Below, piece after piece: positions 23,801 through 32,241 of a stretch of DNA of 34,724 bases (position 1 is its first letter; each line of letters begins with the position of its first letter). The notes under the pieces are model-generated. The model ran no database searches, was not told the DNA's origin, and worked only from the letters and a program-made list of their open reading frames with translations. The position numbers were made by a program, and so were the translations under genes. Origin of the DNA: Flavobacteriaceae bacterium (GTDB taxonomy: Bacteria; Bacteroidota; Bacteroidia; Flavobacteriales; Weeksellaceae); NCBI GenBank assembly GCA_030529185.1, contig JAUMXI010000018.1, positions 1 to 34,724 of the forward strand, read 5' to 3'.

Positions 23801-25960
23801 TTATTTCTTCTCTTCGTTTTCTTGTTTTGGTTTAGGCTCTTGTTTTGGTGGTCTTGGGAGCAAAACTTTTCTTGAAAGTTTCATTTTCTTTCTATCATCG
23901 TAGCCCATAAATTTCACTTCTACTTCATCGCCCTCTTGGTAAGGCACTTTTTCGGTTCTCTTCCAGTCAATTTCCGAGATGTGAAGAAGCCCCTCCGTTC
24001 CTTTCGCCAACTGAATGAACGCCCCAAATTCTACAACCTTCACCACTTTACCTTTATAGACATTTCCTACCACAGGAACGAAAGTAATTTCATTGATTTG
24101 AGCCACCGCCGCATTGATTTTCTCTCTATCTGTCCCCGAGATTTCAATATGACCAATTTCTCCGCGTTCTTCAATCGTAATTACCGTATCGGTGTCCTTT
24201 TGTAATTGCTGAATAATCTTTCCACCAGGACCAATCACTGCACCGATGAAATCTTTCGGAATTTCCATCATTACCAATTTCGGAGCGTGAGGTTTTACAT
24301 CTTCATTTGGCTTGTTGATGGTCTTCATCATTTCGCCCAAAATGTGCATTCTCCCTTCTTTCGCTTGCATCAAGGCTTGTTCCATAATGTCCATCGTCAA
24401 ACCTTGAATTTTAATATCCATCTGACACGCCGTAATTCCTTTGTCCGTTCCCGTCACCTTAAAGTCCATATCGCCAAGATGGTCTTCATCGCCTAAAATA
24501 TCGGAAAGAACCGTCCATTTCCCTGAATTTTTATCGGTAATAAGCCCCATTGCAATCCCAGAAACAGGCTTTCTCATCTGAATACCAGCGTCCATCAACG
24601 CCAATGTTCCAGCACAAACGGTCGCCATAGAAGATGAACCATTAGATTCCAAAATATCTGATACTACCCTGATTGTATATGGGTTTTCCTCTGGAATCAT
24701 CACTTTTAATGCTCTTTGAGCTAAGTTTCCATGACCAATTTCTCTTCTTGAAGTTCCTCTTAACGGACGAGCCTCCCCAGTAGAGAACGGCGGGAAATTG
24801 TAATGCAAGAAAAACCTCTCATCGTGTTGCGTAATCACAGAATCAATGCGATTGGCATCTAACAATGAACCCAAAGTCACTGTTGTAAGAGATTGAGTTT
24901 CCCCTCTGGTAAAGATTGATGAACCGTGAGCAGCTGGTAAATAATCTACTTCACACCAAATTGGTCTAATCTGCTGATTATTACGCCCATCAAGACGGAT
25001 GTTTTCATTTAAAATCAACTGGCGAACCGCCTCTTTCTGCACATCGTGGAAATAAACTTTTGCCAAAGTTTCCTTTTCCTCCAATTCTTCTTCTGTATAT
25101 TTTGTTAAAAATTCATCAACTACCGCTGCGAATTTTTCCGCTCTTTCTTCTTTTGCACTTGGGGTTTTTGCTACATCATAATATTTTTGATAAGCATAAT
25201 CCCAAATTTCTTTTCTCAATTCTTCATCGTGGGTTTCGTGGCAATATTCTCTCTTCGTTTGAGCCTTTGCAATTTTTGAAGCCAATTTTTCTTGTGCCTG
25301 AATCTGAACTTTAATTTCCTCGTGAGCGAAAGAAATTGCTTCAATCATTTCCTGCTCGGTAATTTCGTCCATTTCCCCCTCCACCATTACGATAGAATCT
25401 TTGGAAGCACCTACCATAATGTCTAATTCAACACCTTCTTGCAATGTCTCCCAACTTGGGTTAATGGATAAAACCCCATCTTTTTTAATTACTCTCACTT
25501 CGGAGAAAGGTCCATTGAATGGAATATCCGTAATAGAAACCGCCGCCGAAGCTGCCAAACCAGCCAAAGAATCTGGCATTACTTTCCCATCGTAAGAAAT
25601 TAGGGAAATCATCACTTGCACTTCTGCGTGGAAATCTTCTGGGAAAAGCGGACGCATCACTCTATCTACCAATCTCATAGTAAGCACTTCATCATCAGAT
25701 GGTTTTGCTTCTCTACGGAAGAAATTTCCTGGCACTCTACCAGCCGCAGAAAACTTTTCTCTATAATCTACCGTAAGTGGTAAAAAATCTACACCTGGGT
25801 TGGCTTCTTTTGCTGCCACCACTGTTGCCAAGAGCATGGTTCCGCCACATTTTACGACTACTGCTCCATCGGCTTGTTTTGCTAATTTACCCGTTTCAAG
25901 GGTAATTTCTCTACCATCTTTCAAAATGATAGTTTCTGTAATTGCTTGAGGTTTGCTCAT
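23801..25960 (-). CDS. pnp: Polyribonucleotide nucleotidyltransferase (PNPase)
   Basis: Phosphorolytic 3'-5' exoribonuclease of RNA turnover. The 719-residue protein has two RNase PH domains ([20 protein letters not shown] and [21 protein letters not shown] in the first; [16 protein letters not shown] and [15 protein letters not shown] in the second). A KH domain with [15 protein letters not shown] and an S1 domain ([19 protein letters not shown]) follow, then a short Lys/Glu tail. Length and order are normal. rpsO lies 850 bases upstream on the same strand, the classical rpsO-pnp neighbourhood, here with a DUF417 gene between. Confidence 0.97.
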   Translation of the reverse strand: MSKPQAITETIILKDGREITLETGKLAKQADGAVVVKCGGTMLLATVVAAKEANPGVDFLPLTVDYREKFSAAGRVPGNFFRREAKPSDDEVLTMRLVDRVMRPLFPEDFHAEVQVMISLISYDGKVMPDSLAGLAASAAVSITDIPFNGPFSEVRVIKKDGVLSINPSWETLQEGVELDIMVGASKDSIVMVEGEMDEITEQEMIEAISFAHEEIKVQIQAQEKLASKIAKAQTKREYCHETHDEELRKEIWDYAYQKYYDVAKTPSAKEERAEKFAAVVDEFLTKYTEEELEEKETLAKVYFHDVQKEAVRQLILNENIRLDGRNNQQIRPIWCEVDYLPAAHGSSIFTRGETQSLTTVTLGSLLDANRIDSVITQHDERFFLHYNFPPFSTGEARPLRGTSRREIGHGNLAQRALKVMIPEENPYTIRVVSDILESNGSSSMATVCAGTLALMDAGIQMRKPVSGIAMGLITDKNSGKWTVLSDILGDEDHLGDMDFKVTGTDKGITACQMDIKIQGLTMDIMEQALMQAKEGRMHILGEMMKTINKPNEDVKPHAPKLVMMEIPKDFIGAVIGPGGKIIQQLQKDTDTVITIEERGEIGHIEISGTDREKINAAVAQINEITFVPVVGNVYKGKVVKVVEFGAFIQLAKGTEGLLHISEIDWKRTEKVPYQEGDEVEVKFMGYDDRKKMKLSRKVLLPRPPKQEPKPKQENEEKK

Positions 25961-26054
25961 TTTTGTTAAAAAATTTTATCTGAAGGTATTTTCAGATATC
26001 ATCTGCGTATCTTATTTAGGCAGATATTGTTAATACTCCTTTAATTTTTCGGGG

Positions 26055-26062
26055 CAAATATA
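26055..26062 (-). promoter_or_regulatory. -7 box TATATTTG upstream of pnp
   Basis: Minus-strand TATATTTG followed by GCCCCG, 94 bases upstream of the pnp ATG. The leader contains the inverted repeat TCTGAA/TTCAGA near 25980-25997, which could fold; PNPase is autoregulated through its leader in other bacteria, but nothing specific can be shown here. Confidence 0.4.
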
Positions 26063-26095
26063 GTGATTTAAAATTATTTTTTCATTAGAATTTCA

Positions 26096-26130
26096 ATAAA
26101 AAAGGCATTCAAAACTCATTGAATGACTTT
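26096..26130 (-). terminator. Terminator of the DUF417 gene
   Basis: CATTCAA (26106-26112) pairs with TTGAATG (26119-26125), followed on the minus strand by a T-rich run; 13 bases beyond the stop of the DUF417 gene. Confidence 0.75.
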
Positions 26131-26142
26131 ATATTTTTTTGA

Positions 26143-26736
26143 TTAATATTCTTCTTTCAAAATTCGTTTGGCGGCATCAGAAGCACAAACCAAACCTCCT
26201 GCCATCATTATAATATCTTTGATGACTAACCTTCCAGCACCTGATAAGTAAGGAAATCCGTAATTAGGTCCGCCCAAATCTGGAACCCAAGTTTCGGGAG
26301 TGGTAATGAGGAAGGACAAAGTGATGATGGCCATTCCAAAGGTTAAAACTCCGCCCCAAATTCCGATTTTAGGATACCAAATTCCTAATAATGTAAGTAT
26401 TCCAATTGTACAAATCACAGCACCTAAACCATAGGAAAAAGGATAAGTACCGTTTTCTTCGTGCCATTTTATATTTTTAGGAATAACCTCTCCTTCTTTG
26501 TTTTTGTACAAAGTATATTCGGCTACTATTTTCCCTTTTCCGTTATCTACTTTATCGTGATTGTTGTAAAAATAACTAAAAAACGGTGAGTTGGCAACAA
26601 AGGGAACAATGCCATCTGCTTCATACTGAAAGGCTTTGAGACCTCCAATCCAAGCCATTACAATAAAAATAGCAATGCGAATAAAATGAATAAAATTCTT
26701 CTGCGAATTGGCTAAAAAATTCAATATCAGATACCC
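26143..26736 (-). CDS. DUF417 (YkgB/RclC-like) inner-membrane protein
   Basis: 197 residues from MGYLILNFLANSQ; an upstream in-frame ATG at 26769 falls inside the rpsO terminator and is rejected. Four hydrophobic segments are seen, one N-terminal (FIRIAIFIVMAWIGGLKAFQYE) and three in the second half, with the family-typical end FPYLSGAGRLVIKDIIMM. The E. coli relative RclC belongs to the reactive-chlorine resistance set. No other rcl genes are here, so that role is only a family hint. A charged periplasmic loop of about 60 residues separates the first and second segments. Confidence 0.85.
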   Translation of the reverse strand, partial: GYLILNFLANSQKNFIHFIRIAIFIVMAWIGGLKAFQYEADGIVPFVANSPFFSYFYNNHDKVDNGKGKIVAEYTLYKNKEGEVIPKNIKWHEENGTYPFSYGLGAVICTIGILTLLGIWYPKIGIWGGVLTFGMAIITLSFLITTPETWVPDLGGPNYGFPYLSGAGRLVIKDIIMMAGGLVCASDAAKRILKEEY

Positions 26737-26758
26737 CATAGAAATTTGTTTTTCAGAA

Positions 26759-26792
26759 TAAAAAAGCAACCCAAAAACCTTTTGAGTTGCTT
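26759..26792 (-). terminator. Terminator of rpsO
   Basis: AAGCAAC (26764-26770) pairs with GTTGCTT (26786-26792), with a further A-T inner stem and a T-rich minus-strand tail, 13 bases after the rpsO stop. Confidence 0.8.
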
Positions 26793-26805
26793 CAAATTAT
26801 TGTTA

Positions 26806-27075
26806 TTATTTTCTAATTCCGAGTTCAGCAATGATAGCTCTGTATCTATTGATGTCCTTGTTTTTAAGATAATCCAACAATCTTTTTCTCTTACCTACCA
26901 ATTTCACTAGTGATTTTTCAGTAGCGAAATCTTTATGGTTTGATTTTAAATGACCAGATAAATGGTTAATTCTAAATGTGAAAAGAGCGATTTGCCCTTC
27001 TGCACTCCCTGTGTCCTGTGCAGACTTTCCGTGCTTTGCGAAAATTTCTGCTTTCTTTTCTTTTGTTAAATACAT
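26806..27075 (-). CDS. rpsO: 30S ribosomal protein S15
   Basis: 89 residues from MYLTKEKKAEIF, the usual length of S15. The conserved DTGSAEGQIALFTFRINHL, HLKSNHKDF and LVGKRKRLLDYLK segments that contact 16S rRNA are all present. A longer frame starting at 27114 overlaps the TACATTTG promoter box, so the shorter start is right. It is a primary rRNA-binding protein of the 30S platform. Confidence 0.97.
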   Translation of the reverse strand: MYLTKEKKAEIFAKHGKSAQDTGSAEGQIALFTFRINHLSGHLKSNHKDFATEKSLVKLVGKRKRLLDYLKNKDINRYRAIIAELGIRK

Positions 27076-27111
27076 TCCAATATTATTTAAATGATTATTA
27101 TGTATGCGGGG

Positions 27112-27177
27112 CAAATGTAGAAAAAATATTTTAAATAAAAAAACTTTTCTTTTATTAAATTATTTAGATTATATTTG
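27112..27177. promoter_or_regulatory. Divergent -7 boxes for rpsO and the downstream lipoprotein gene
   Basis: TACATTTG on the minus strand (27112-27119), with TTTT 19 bases upstream, precedes rpsO and is followed by GCCCCG as at pnp. TATATTTG on the plus strand (27170-27177) precedes the lipoprotein gene by 17 bases. Confidence 0.5.
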
Positions 27178-27194
27178 TATTAGTAAATAAGAAG

Positions 27195-27749
27195 ATGAAA
27201 TTCATAATATTAACAAGCATCGTGGGTATTATTTTCTCAAATTGTAATAGTTTTGGGAGCAGACTTTGTTATCAAAATCCTACATTGAAGTTGGAAAAAG
27301 TAAATAAAATAATTTATTTTCAGCCCTCTATCTTCCCTCAAATTGAAGAAATAAAACAACCTACTTATCAAGTGTTTTCTGTTGCAGTAAGTGATCAAAT
27401 GGAAAGTTTCAATAATATAAAAACCATTTTGATGGACCATTCTTTGGAGTACGAAAGGGTTGATATAGAATACATTAAAGAGGTGGGACGAAATAACCAA
27501 GCCGAAGCTATAGTGGTTCCTAATATCAAATATTTTAAGGTTGGTTTTGGAAAATATGTTTTTTCTAATCAGGTTTTAATAAGTTTAAAACTTTATGACG
27601 CTCAAGGGAATTTTTTAATAGAAACTCAGTATGATACTTATAAAGGAAATGCAAGACTGCTCGGGAAGGCTGAAAACTCCATTAAAATAGGGACAAAAAC
27701 AGCAGTAAAAGAATTACTCAAACTTATTAGAAAAAAGACAGTGTTTTAA
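27195..27749 (+). CDS. Putative lipoprotein of unknown function
   Basis: 184 residues. The short hydrophobic N-terminus MKFIILTSIVGIIFSNC has a cysteine at a lipobox-like site (Cys17), so lipid attachment is plausible, though the box is not perfect. The rest alternates strands and helices with no motif I recognise. Segments AEAIVVPNIKYFKVGFGKYV and VLISLKLYDAQGNFLIETQY look like the beta-hairpins of small periplasmic lipoproteins. It is transcribed toward the UbiA gene and its stop overlaps that gene's end by 4 bases with no terminator between. Confidence 0.75.
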   Translation: MKFIILTSIVGIIFSNCNSFGSRLCYQNPTLKLEKVNKIIYFQPSIFPQIEEIKQPTYQVFSVAVSDQMESFNNIKTILMDHSLEYERVDIEYIKEVGRNNQAEAIVVPNIKYFKVGFGKYVFSNQVLISLKLYDAQGNFLIETQYDTYKGNARLLGKAENSIKIGTKTAVKELLKLIRKKTVF

Positions 27750-28621
27750 TTCAAAAGCGTATCAAAAAGCATAAATAAAATTCCAATAAAAACCCATATT
27801 TTAAGGAAAATAGATAATATTAGGTAATTCTTATGGTCTCTTTTTAAAAGAATAATGAGCATTCCAAAAAATAATATTGACAAAATAAAATAGAATGAAT
27901 AAAATTGTATATTATTTATAATCAATAATATAAACCCCATTAATATATCCAAAATTAATAAAATCCTAATCCAATAAATCGTTATAGTCTTCCCAAAAAT
28001 TACAGGAAGGGTTTTGTATTCTAAAAGTCTATCCCCGTCTTCAGTCATTAAATTCTTTATTATATTGATAATCAGCAATAAAATGAATAAAAATAATGTT
28101 AATAAGAATAAATTAATCGAAAAATGCTGATAATATATCAATATGCCAAAAAACGGATATAAGGATAATAATACATAGGATAAATTATTGATAATCAGTT
28201 TTTTACATAGTTTATGACTATAAAACCAAATCAAGAATTGATAATTTAAGAAAAAAAGAAAAATTTTATACGACAGAATCCAAGCAATACCAAGTGATAA
28301 AATATTGAATATCAGGTAAAAATAAAGAAAATATTTTTGTTTTAAAAATCTTTGAAATTGGCTTCTGAATGGTTTTACAATTTTATCTTTTTCTTTATCG
28401 TAGAACTGATTAATAAGCCCACCCGCAGCGATGCTTAATACTGAGCAGAAAACGATTCCGTGAATTTTAATATCAAAAAAAGTTTTCAAAAAATCTTCTT
28501 GGCTTATCAAGAAAAAAATAAAAACATATAGCGAAAAAGTGAAAAACATCAGCACAAAAAATCTTACTCCTAAAAGCAGACTTACTAGTTGCAATAGCCT
28601 ATAAAGGAATAATTTTTTCAT
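27746..28621 (-). CDS. UbiA family prenyltransferase
   Basis: 291 residues, almost entirely membrane-embedded with eight to nine segments. The first aspartate-rich prenyl-diphosphate motif NxxxDxxxD is present as NQFYDKEKDK in GGLINQFYDKEKDKIVKP (about residue 70). The second lies in MTEDGDRLLEYKTLPVIFGK (about 193-212). Such enzymes join an isoprenoid chain to an aromatic or glycerol acceptor in the inner membrane; the acceptor cannot be told from sequence. It begins 3 bases after the mevalonate kinase stop, so the operon couples precursor synthesis with a prenyl-transfer step. Extreme Phe/Ile/Leu content explains the strong AT bias. Confidence 0.88.
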   Translation of the reverse strand: MKKLFLYRLLQLVSLLLGVRFFVLMFFTFSLYVFIFFLISQEDFLKTFFDIKIHGIVFCSVLSIAAGGLINQFYDKEKDKIVKPFRSQFQRFLKQKYFLYFYLIFNILSLGIAWILSYKIFLFFLNYQFLIWFYSHKLCKKLIINNLSYVLLSLYPFFGILIYYQHFSINLFLLTLFLFILLLIINIIKNLMTEDGDRLLEYKTLPVIFGKTITIYWIRILLILDILMGFILLIINNIQFYSFYFILSILFFGMLIILLKRDHKNYLILSIFLKIWVFIGILFMLFDTLLN

Positions 28622-28624
28622 TCA

Positions 28625-29551
28625 TTAAAATCTATAAATCACTTCTTTACGAAATCCTGTTAGCATTTTTTCAGCTTTTTCATAATCTTTAGCAAAGCCT
28701 AAAATATACCCTCCTCCCCCACTACCACAGAGTTTTAGATAATATACATTGGTGTCTAAACCTTTTTTCCAAGCCTTGAAAACACTATCTGGAATCATCG
28801 GGCGAAGATGCTCGTAAGCCCACTGGGAAAGCGATTTTACATTCTTAAAAAAGGGTATCATTTCTTTATTTAGAAAGGCTTGAATACAAGCATTATTGTA
28901 TTTGATGAATTCATCTTTTAGAGTTTTTCTAAAGCCTTCATTTTTAAGTTTTTCGAAGAAAATTTCAACCATTGGTCCTGTTTCTCCTACCACACCTGAA
29001 TCTATCAGAAAAATGGCTCCTTTATTCTTTTCACTTTTAGGGATTTCTACACGCCCAACGCTCTCTTTATTTTCTATCAAAATAGGTAAATTCATATAGC
29101 AAATCAGGGGGTCTATCCCAGAGCTTTTTCCGTGAAAAAAACTTTCCATTTTTCCGAACATATTTTTCAAATCTCTCAACTCTTCTCGTGAGATTTCTTC
29201 TGGGTTTCTATTTTTTAAGGAATATCGGTCAAAAACAGCTGCCACCAAAGCCCCCGAACTTCCTACACCATAGCCCTGCGGAATGTTAGAATCAAAAAAA
29301 AGACCTTCTTCTATTTCTTTTTTGAAAGAATCCAAATCCAATTGAAAAGATTTTTCAAACTCTAAGGTTTTTAAATAGCTCCAATATTTTTTTAAAGATT
29401 CATTGGATTTTTTTTCAAATTCGGTAGTGAGATTAGAGGGTTTAAAACAGCCCTTGTAGAAGCTATAAGGCAATGTCAAACCCTGTGAGTTTTCAATGAT
29501 TCCGTATTCTCCGAAAAGTAAAATTTTAGCGTAAAAAAGAGGATTTGTCAT
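28625..29551 (-). CDS. Mevalonate kinase (GHMP kinase family)
   Basis: 308 residues. The N-terminal AKILLFGEYGII, the ATP-binding PQGYGVGSSGAL (91-102), HGKSSGIDPLICY with the catalytic Asp, and the C-terminal KLCGSGGGGYILGF motif give the four GHMP landmarks in order. The wording fits mevalonate kinase of Bacteroidota rather than homoserine or galactokinase. It phosphorylates mevalonate in the isoprenoid pathway whose first step (HMG-CoA synthase) is at 7.8 kb. It is followed 3 bases later by the UbiA gene. Confidence 0.9.
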   Translation of the reverse strand: MTNPLFYAKILLFGEYGIIENSQGLTLPYSFYKGCFKPSNLTTEFEKKSNESLKKYWSYLKTLEFEKSFQLDLDSFKKEIEEGLFFDSNIPQGYGVGSSGALVAAVFDRYSLKNRNPEEISREELRDLKNMFGKMESFFHGKSSGIDPLICYMNLPILIENKESVGRVEIPKSEKNKGAIFLIDSGVVGETGPMVEIFFEKLKNEGFRKTLKDEFIKYNNACIQAFLNKEMIPFFKNVKSLSQWAYEHLRPMIPDSVFKAWKKGLDTNVYYLKLCGSGGGGYILGFAKDYEKAEKMLTGFRKEVIYRF

Positions 29552-29571
29552 AAATCATTTTTGGTTTGGTG

Positions 29572-29579
29572 CAAATATA
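29572..29579 (-). promoter_or_regulatory. -7 box TATATTTG upstream of mevalonate kinase
   Basis: Minus-strand TATATTTG ends 20 bases before the ATG. No convincing -33. Confidence 0.45.
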
Positions 29580-29597
29580 ATAAAATTATCTACCTGT

Positions 29598-30515
29598 TTA
29601 ATATTCATTAATTTCAAATATATCTTTTGCAGGAATTTCTAATAGTTGAAAAGTTGCTTTCAATATTTTTTCCTTTTCATCGGCATTAAGTTGATGGGTT
29701 AAAAATTTCTGACAAAAAGTGTGGAATTTCGGTATTTTATCCTCAATTAGGTTTTTATTTTTTATTTTAAGCAATACCCCGCGTTGATTTGTTTTTGTTT
29801 CAATAGCGATAAAAAATTCTTCTTCATCTTCTAAAGTCAGCGATTGGTTTGAGAGGCTACACCCCGTTATGAATTGAATTCCGTCTAAATAACAGGTTTG
29901 GGAATTTGTTCTTACTTTAATGTTTTTCCAAGAATTATTTTTTTTAAAAGTGCTCATAGCCAAAACAGATGCCATTACTCCCAAAGCAAGATTGGGGCAA
30001 AAATGATTATGCAACTGTGCCGATTTAATCAGCAATGCTTTTGTTTCTTCTTTATCTAATAAATTTTCTATGTCTATTCTTGGGTTTTCTTTATAGCGAG
30101 GGATATAAGTAGGGTGCGTTTCTACTAAAAAAGAATTTGCGTTTTTAATATCTATCACGGGGGTATTGTCAATGGCATCAAGCCCCGTTACATATAGTTT
30201 GTTTTTTTCTCTTTTTATAAGTTTTACGGTTGTAGTGCCTAATGAATTGGGTCTTTTGGGGCTTCTGCAAACAAACACTCCTTTTTCTTCTCCAAGTGGA
30301 GTATTGCAAATTAATTTATAGCCTTCCGACCTATCAAAATAAAAAATAATATTGAGGAATTCTTCTTTCTCTATTTGAAATAATCCTTCAGCATATTCAT
30401 CTAAAATTTCTATGATGCTAACTTCTCGCATTACATTTTTGATTTCGTGAAAACCAACGGTATTTTTAAAAGAATTCTTCACAAAACCAATAGGAGTGAT
30501 TGTGTAATTTTTCAT
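29598..30515 (-). CDS. Fusion of a TrmO-like methyltransferase domain and an FmdE domain
   Basis: 305 residues with two domains. Residues 1 to about 140 match the TrmO/TsaA (UPF0066) fold: YTITPIGFVKNSF at the start, the SAM-site signature CRSPKRPNSLGTTTVKLI (83-100), and GLDAIDNTPVIDIK (111-124). In E. coli TrmO methylates t6A37 of tRNA-Thr. Residues about 160-305 match FmdE: SAQLHNHFCPNLALG (165-179), then CYLDGIQFITGCS (208-220), keeping the histidines and cysteines used for metal or cofactor contacts. The C-terminal zinc ribbon of some FmdE proteins is not seen. It begins 6 bases after the TSUP fusion gene, so the two are coexpressed. Substrate and combined function unknown. Confidence 0.82.
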   Translation of the reverse strand: MKNYTITPIGFVKNSFKNTVGFHEIKNVMREVSIIEILDEYAEGLFQIEKEEFLNIIFYFDRSEGYKLICNTPLGEEKGVFVCRSPKRPNSLGTTTVKLIKREKNKLYVTGLDAIDNTPVIDIKNANSFLVETHPTYIPRYKENPRIDIENLLDKEETKALLIKSAQLHNHFCPNLALGVMASVLAMSTFKKNNSWKNIKVRTNSQTCYLDGIQFITGCSLSNQSLTLEDEEEFFIAIETKTNQRGVLLKIKNKNLIEDKIPKFHTFCQKFLTHQLNADEKEKILKATFQLLEIPAKDIFEINEY

Positions 30516-30521
30516 ATCATA

Positions 30522-31811
30522 TTAATTTAAAAAAGTTTTTATTAAAATATTTAAGGACCATAAAATTACCAAAATTCCTACACTGATGAGCATTGCTCTT
30601 GTCGGTAGTTTTCCTGCCAATTTTGCGGCTAATGGAGAGGCTAATGTCCCTCCAATTACCAAACCTAAAATGACTTGCCAATGACTCAAGCCTAAAAATG
30701 CAAAAAATGTCAAGGCACTTGCAAGGGTAATGAAAAATTCGGATAAACTAACCGTTCCGATAACAAATCTTGGTGTTTTTCCTTTTGAAATTAAAGTACT
30801 CGTCACCAAAGGTCCCCAACCTCCTCCTCCGAAGGAATCTAAGAATCCGCCTGTAAGTGCTAACCAGCCTACATTTTTGATTTTCTGTATTTTATGCTGT
30901 TTTTTGAATACTTTATACAATATTCTAATTCCTAATAAAAAAGTATATACTGCCAAAAATGGCTTAATGATATGCGAGTATTCTACACTAAATTTAGACA
31001 ATGCAGCAGCCCCCATTATAGCCCCCATTACCCCCGGTATAATCAAGAATTTGAGCAATTTTTTATTAACATTACCAAATTTATAATGGCTTAAACCCGA
31101 TGCTCCACTAGAGAACATTTCTGCCGTGTGAATACTTCCGCTAATTGCCGAAAGGGGGACTCCCATACCCAACAATGCTACGGTAGAGCAAAGCCCATAG
31201 CCCATTCCCAAAAGTCCGTCAATTAATTGGGCGATAAATCCGACCAAAATTAGCCAGTAAAATCTTTCGTCTATTTGCTCAAACAAATGCGTTGCACCAA
31301 TAGAAATTTCTTCAAATGTGATGAATAAAGATAAAACATAAATGATAATCAGTAACGAAAAAGAAGCAATGCTTAAAAAAGCAATTCGCTTCCAATGTCC
31401 TTCCGTATATTTTTGAATTTCGGAAGGTTCTTTATCTTCAAATTGAATATGAAAATCATTGATAGAGGTATATTGTGGGGCATTTACCAAAATCCCTTTT
31501 TGTTTGGCTTCTTTGGCAATATTTAGAGTTAAATTTTTATTTTTTAAGGTAATGAAAACAATCTCTCTTCCGAGTAAGTCCGTATTTTCAAAGCTTTTTC
31601 GTGAAGTAGTGAAATTAGAACAAACCATTTGAAGTTCCTCGATTCTTTCATCTATTTCTTCGCTAATTAATTGTAAATCTGCATTGGGGTCATTATCTAA
31701 AATATATAAAATCAATTCAAAAGCCAATTCTCCACCACCTATGATGAGAATTTTCTTGTCCTCCATATTGAGGAATATTGGCAAATGATGATTGATTTTG
31801 TAATCTCCCAC
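30522..31811 (-). CDS. Fusion of a siroheme-synthase-like Rossmann domain and a TSUP (TauE/SafE) transporter
   Basis: 429 residues. Residues 1 to about 140 resemble the N-terminal part of CysG/Met8 (precorrin-2 dehydrogenase): LPIFLNMEDKKILIIGGGELA carries the NAD-binding glycines, followed by IVFITLKNKNLTLNIAKEAK. The catalytic aspartate normally in N-V-V-D is not found; the stretch reads VNAPQYTS. Residues about 145-429 are a TSUP membrane domain with eight or nine segments, with GLLGMGYGLCSTVALLGMG and the mirrored GGFLDSFGGGGWGPLVTSTL repeat motifs. TSUP proteins export sulfite or related sulfur anions. It starts 2 bases after the SRPBCC stop and precedes the TrmO-FmdE fusion. Confidence 0.88.
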   Translation of the reverse strand: MGDYKINHHLPIFLNMEDKKILIIGGGELAFELILYILDNDPNADLQLISEEIDERIEELQMVCSNFTTSRKSFENTDLLGREIVFITLKNKNLTLNIAKEAKQKGILVNAPQYTSINDFHIQFEDKEPSEIQKYTEGHWKRIAFLSIASFSLLIIIYVLSLFITFEEISIGATHLFEQIDERFYWLILVGFIAQLIDGLLGMGYGLCSTVALLGMGVPLSAISGSIHTAEMFSSGASGLSHYKFGNVNKKLLKFLIIPGVMGAIMGAAALSKFSVEYSHIIKPFLAVYTFLLGIRILYKVFKKQHKIQKIKNVGWLALTGGFLDSFGGGGWGPLVTSTLISKGKTPRFVIGTVSLSEFFITLASALTFFAFLGLSHWQVILGLVIGGTLASPLAAKLAGKLPTRAMLISVGILVILWSLNILIKTFLN

Positions 31812-31813
31812 TT

Positions 31814-32203
31814 TTATAACTGCTCTATTTTCTCCGTCAAATTGCCAATAAAATTTTGCAATGGTTTTTCTACCATCATTTTGACGAACGGATTAAAATT
31901 TCCATTAAAAACTAGCTGAACTTCCGATTGATTTTCTGAAATGGATTTCATCAGCCCCGTTAAAGAAAAATCTAATGAGGGGTTTGCCGAAGCCAAAACC
32001 ACTTTTTCATTCTCTACTATCTCTTGGATTTTCAGTGCAATTTCTGGCATCCCTTTCAATCCGAATTTAAAACCATCATCATTATGCTCAAAAGAAACCA
32101 AACTCTCTGGCATCAAATGTTGATAGTCTTGTGGCTTTTTTAGCATTTCAAACAATTCTTTTGTTGATTTATTTACCACTACTTTTCTTCCTTCTAAATT
32201 CAT
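31814..32203 (-). CDS. SRPBCC (START-like, CoxG-type) small protein
   Basis: 129 residues with the pattern of SRPBCC ligand-binding folds: beta strand EGRKVVVNKSTKELFEMLKKP with the early helix, LMPESLVSFEHNDDGFKFGLKG, several strands, and a long C-terminal helix (PFVKMMVEKPLQNFIGNLTEKI). No signal peptide, so cytoplasmic. Ligand unknown. First gene of the operon that continues with the TSUP and TrmO-FmdE fusions; the minus-strand box TAATTTTG (32217-32224) ends 13 bases before its ATG. Confidence 0.82.
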   Translation of the reverse strand: MNLEGRKVVVNKSTKELFEMLKKPQDYQHLMPESLVSFEHNDDGFKFGLKGMPEIALKIQEIVENEKVVLASANPSLDFSLTGLMKSISENQSEVQLVFNGNFNPFVKMMVEKPLQNFIGNLTEKIEQL

Positions 32204-32208
32204 TTTGT

Positions 32209-32224
32209 TATTTTTGCAAAATTA
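32209..32224. promoter_or_regulatory. Palindromic divergent promoter box of the Nudix and SRPBCC genes
   Basis: TATTTTTG (plus, 32209-32216) is joined directly to CAAAATTA (32217-32224), which is TAATTTTG on the minus strand. Geometry is the same as at the pnuC/ribB border. The plus box serves the Nudix gene (ATG at 32242), the minus box the SRPBCC operon (ATG at 32203). Confidence 0.55.
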
Positions 32225-32241
32225 ACTTAAACTTTTGACAA

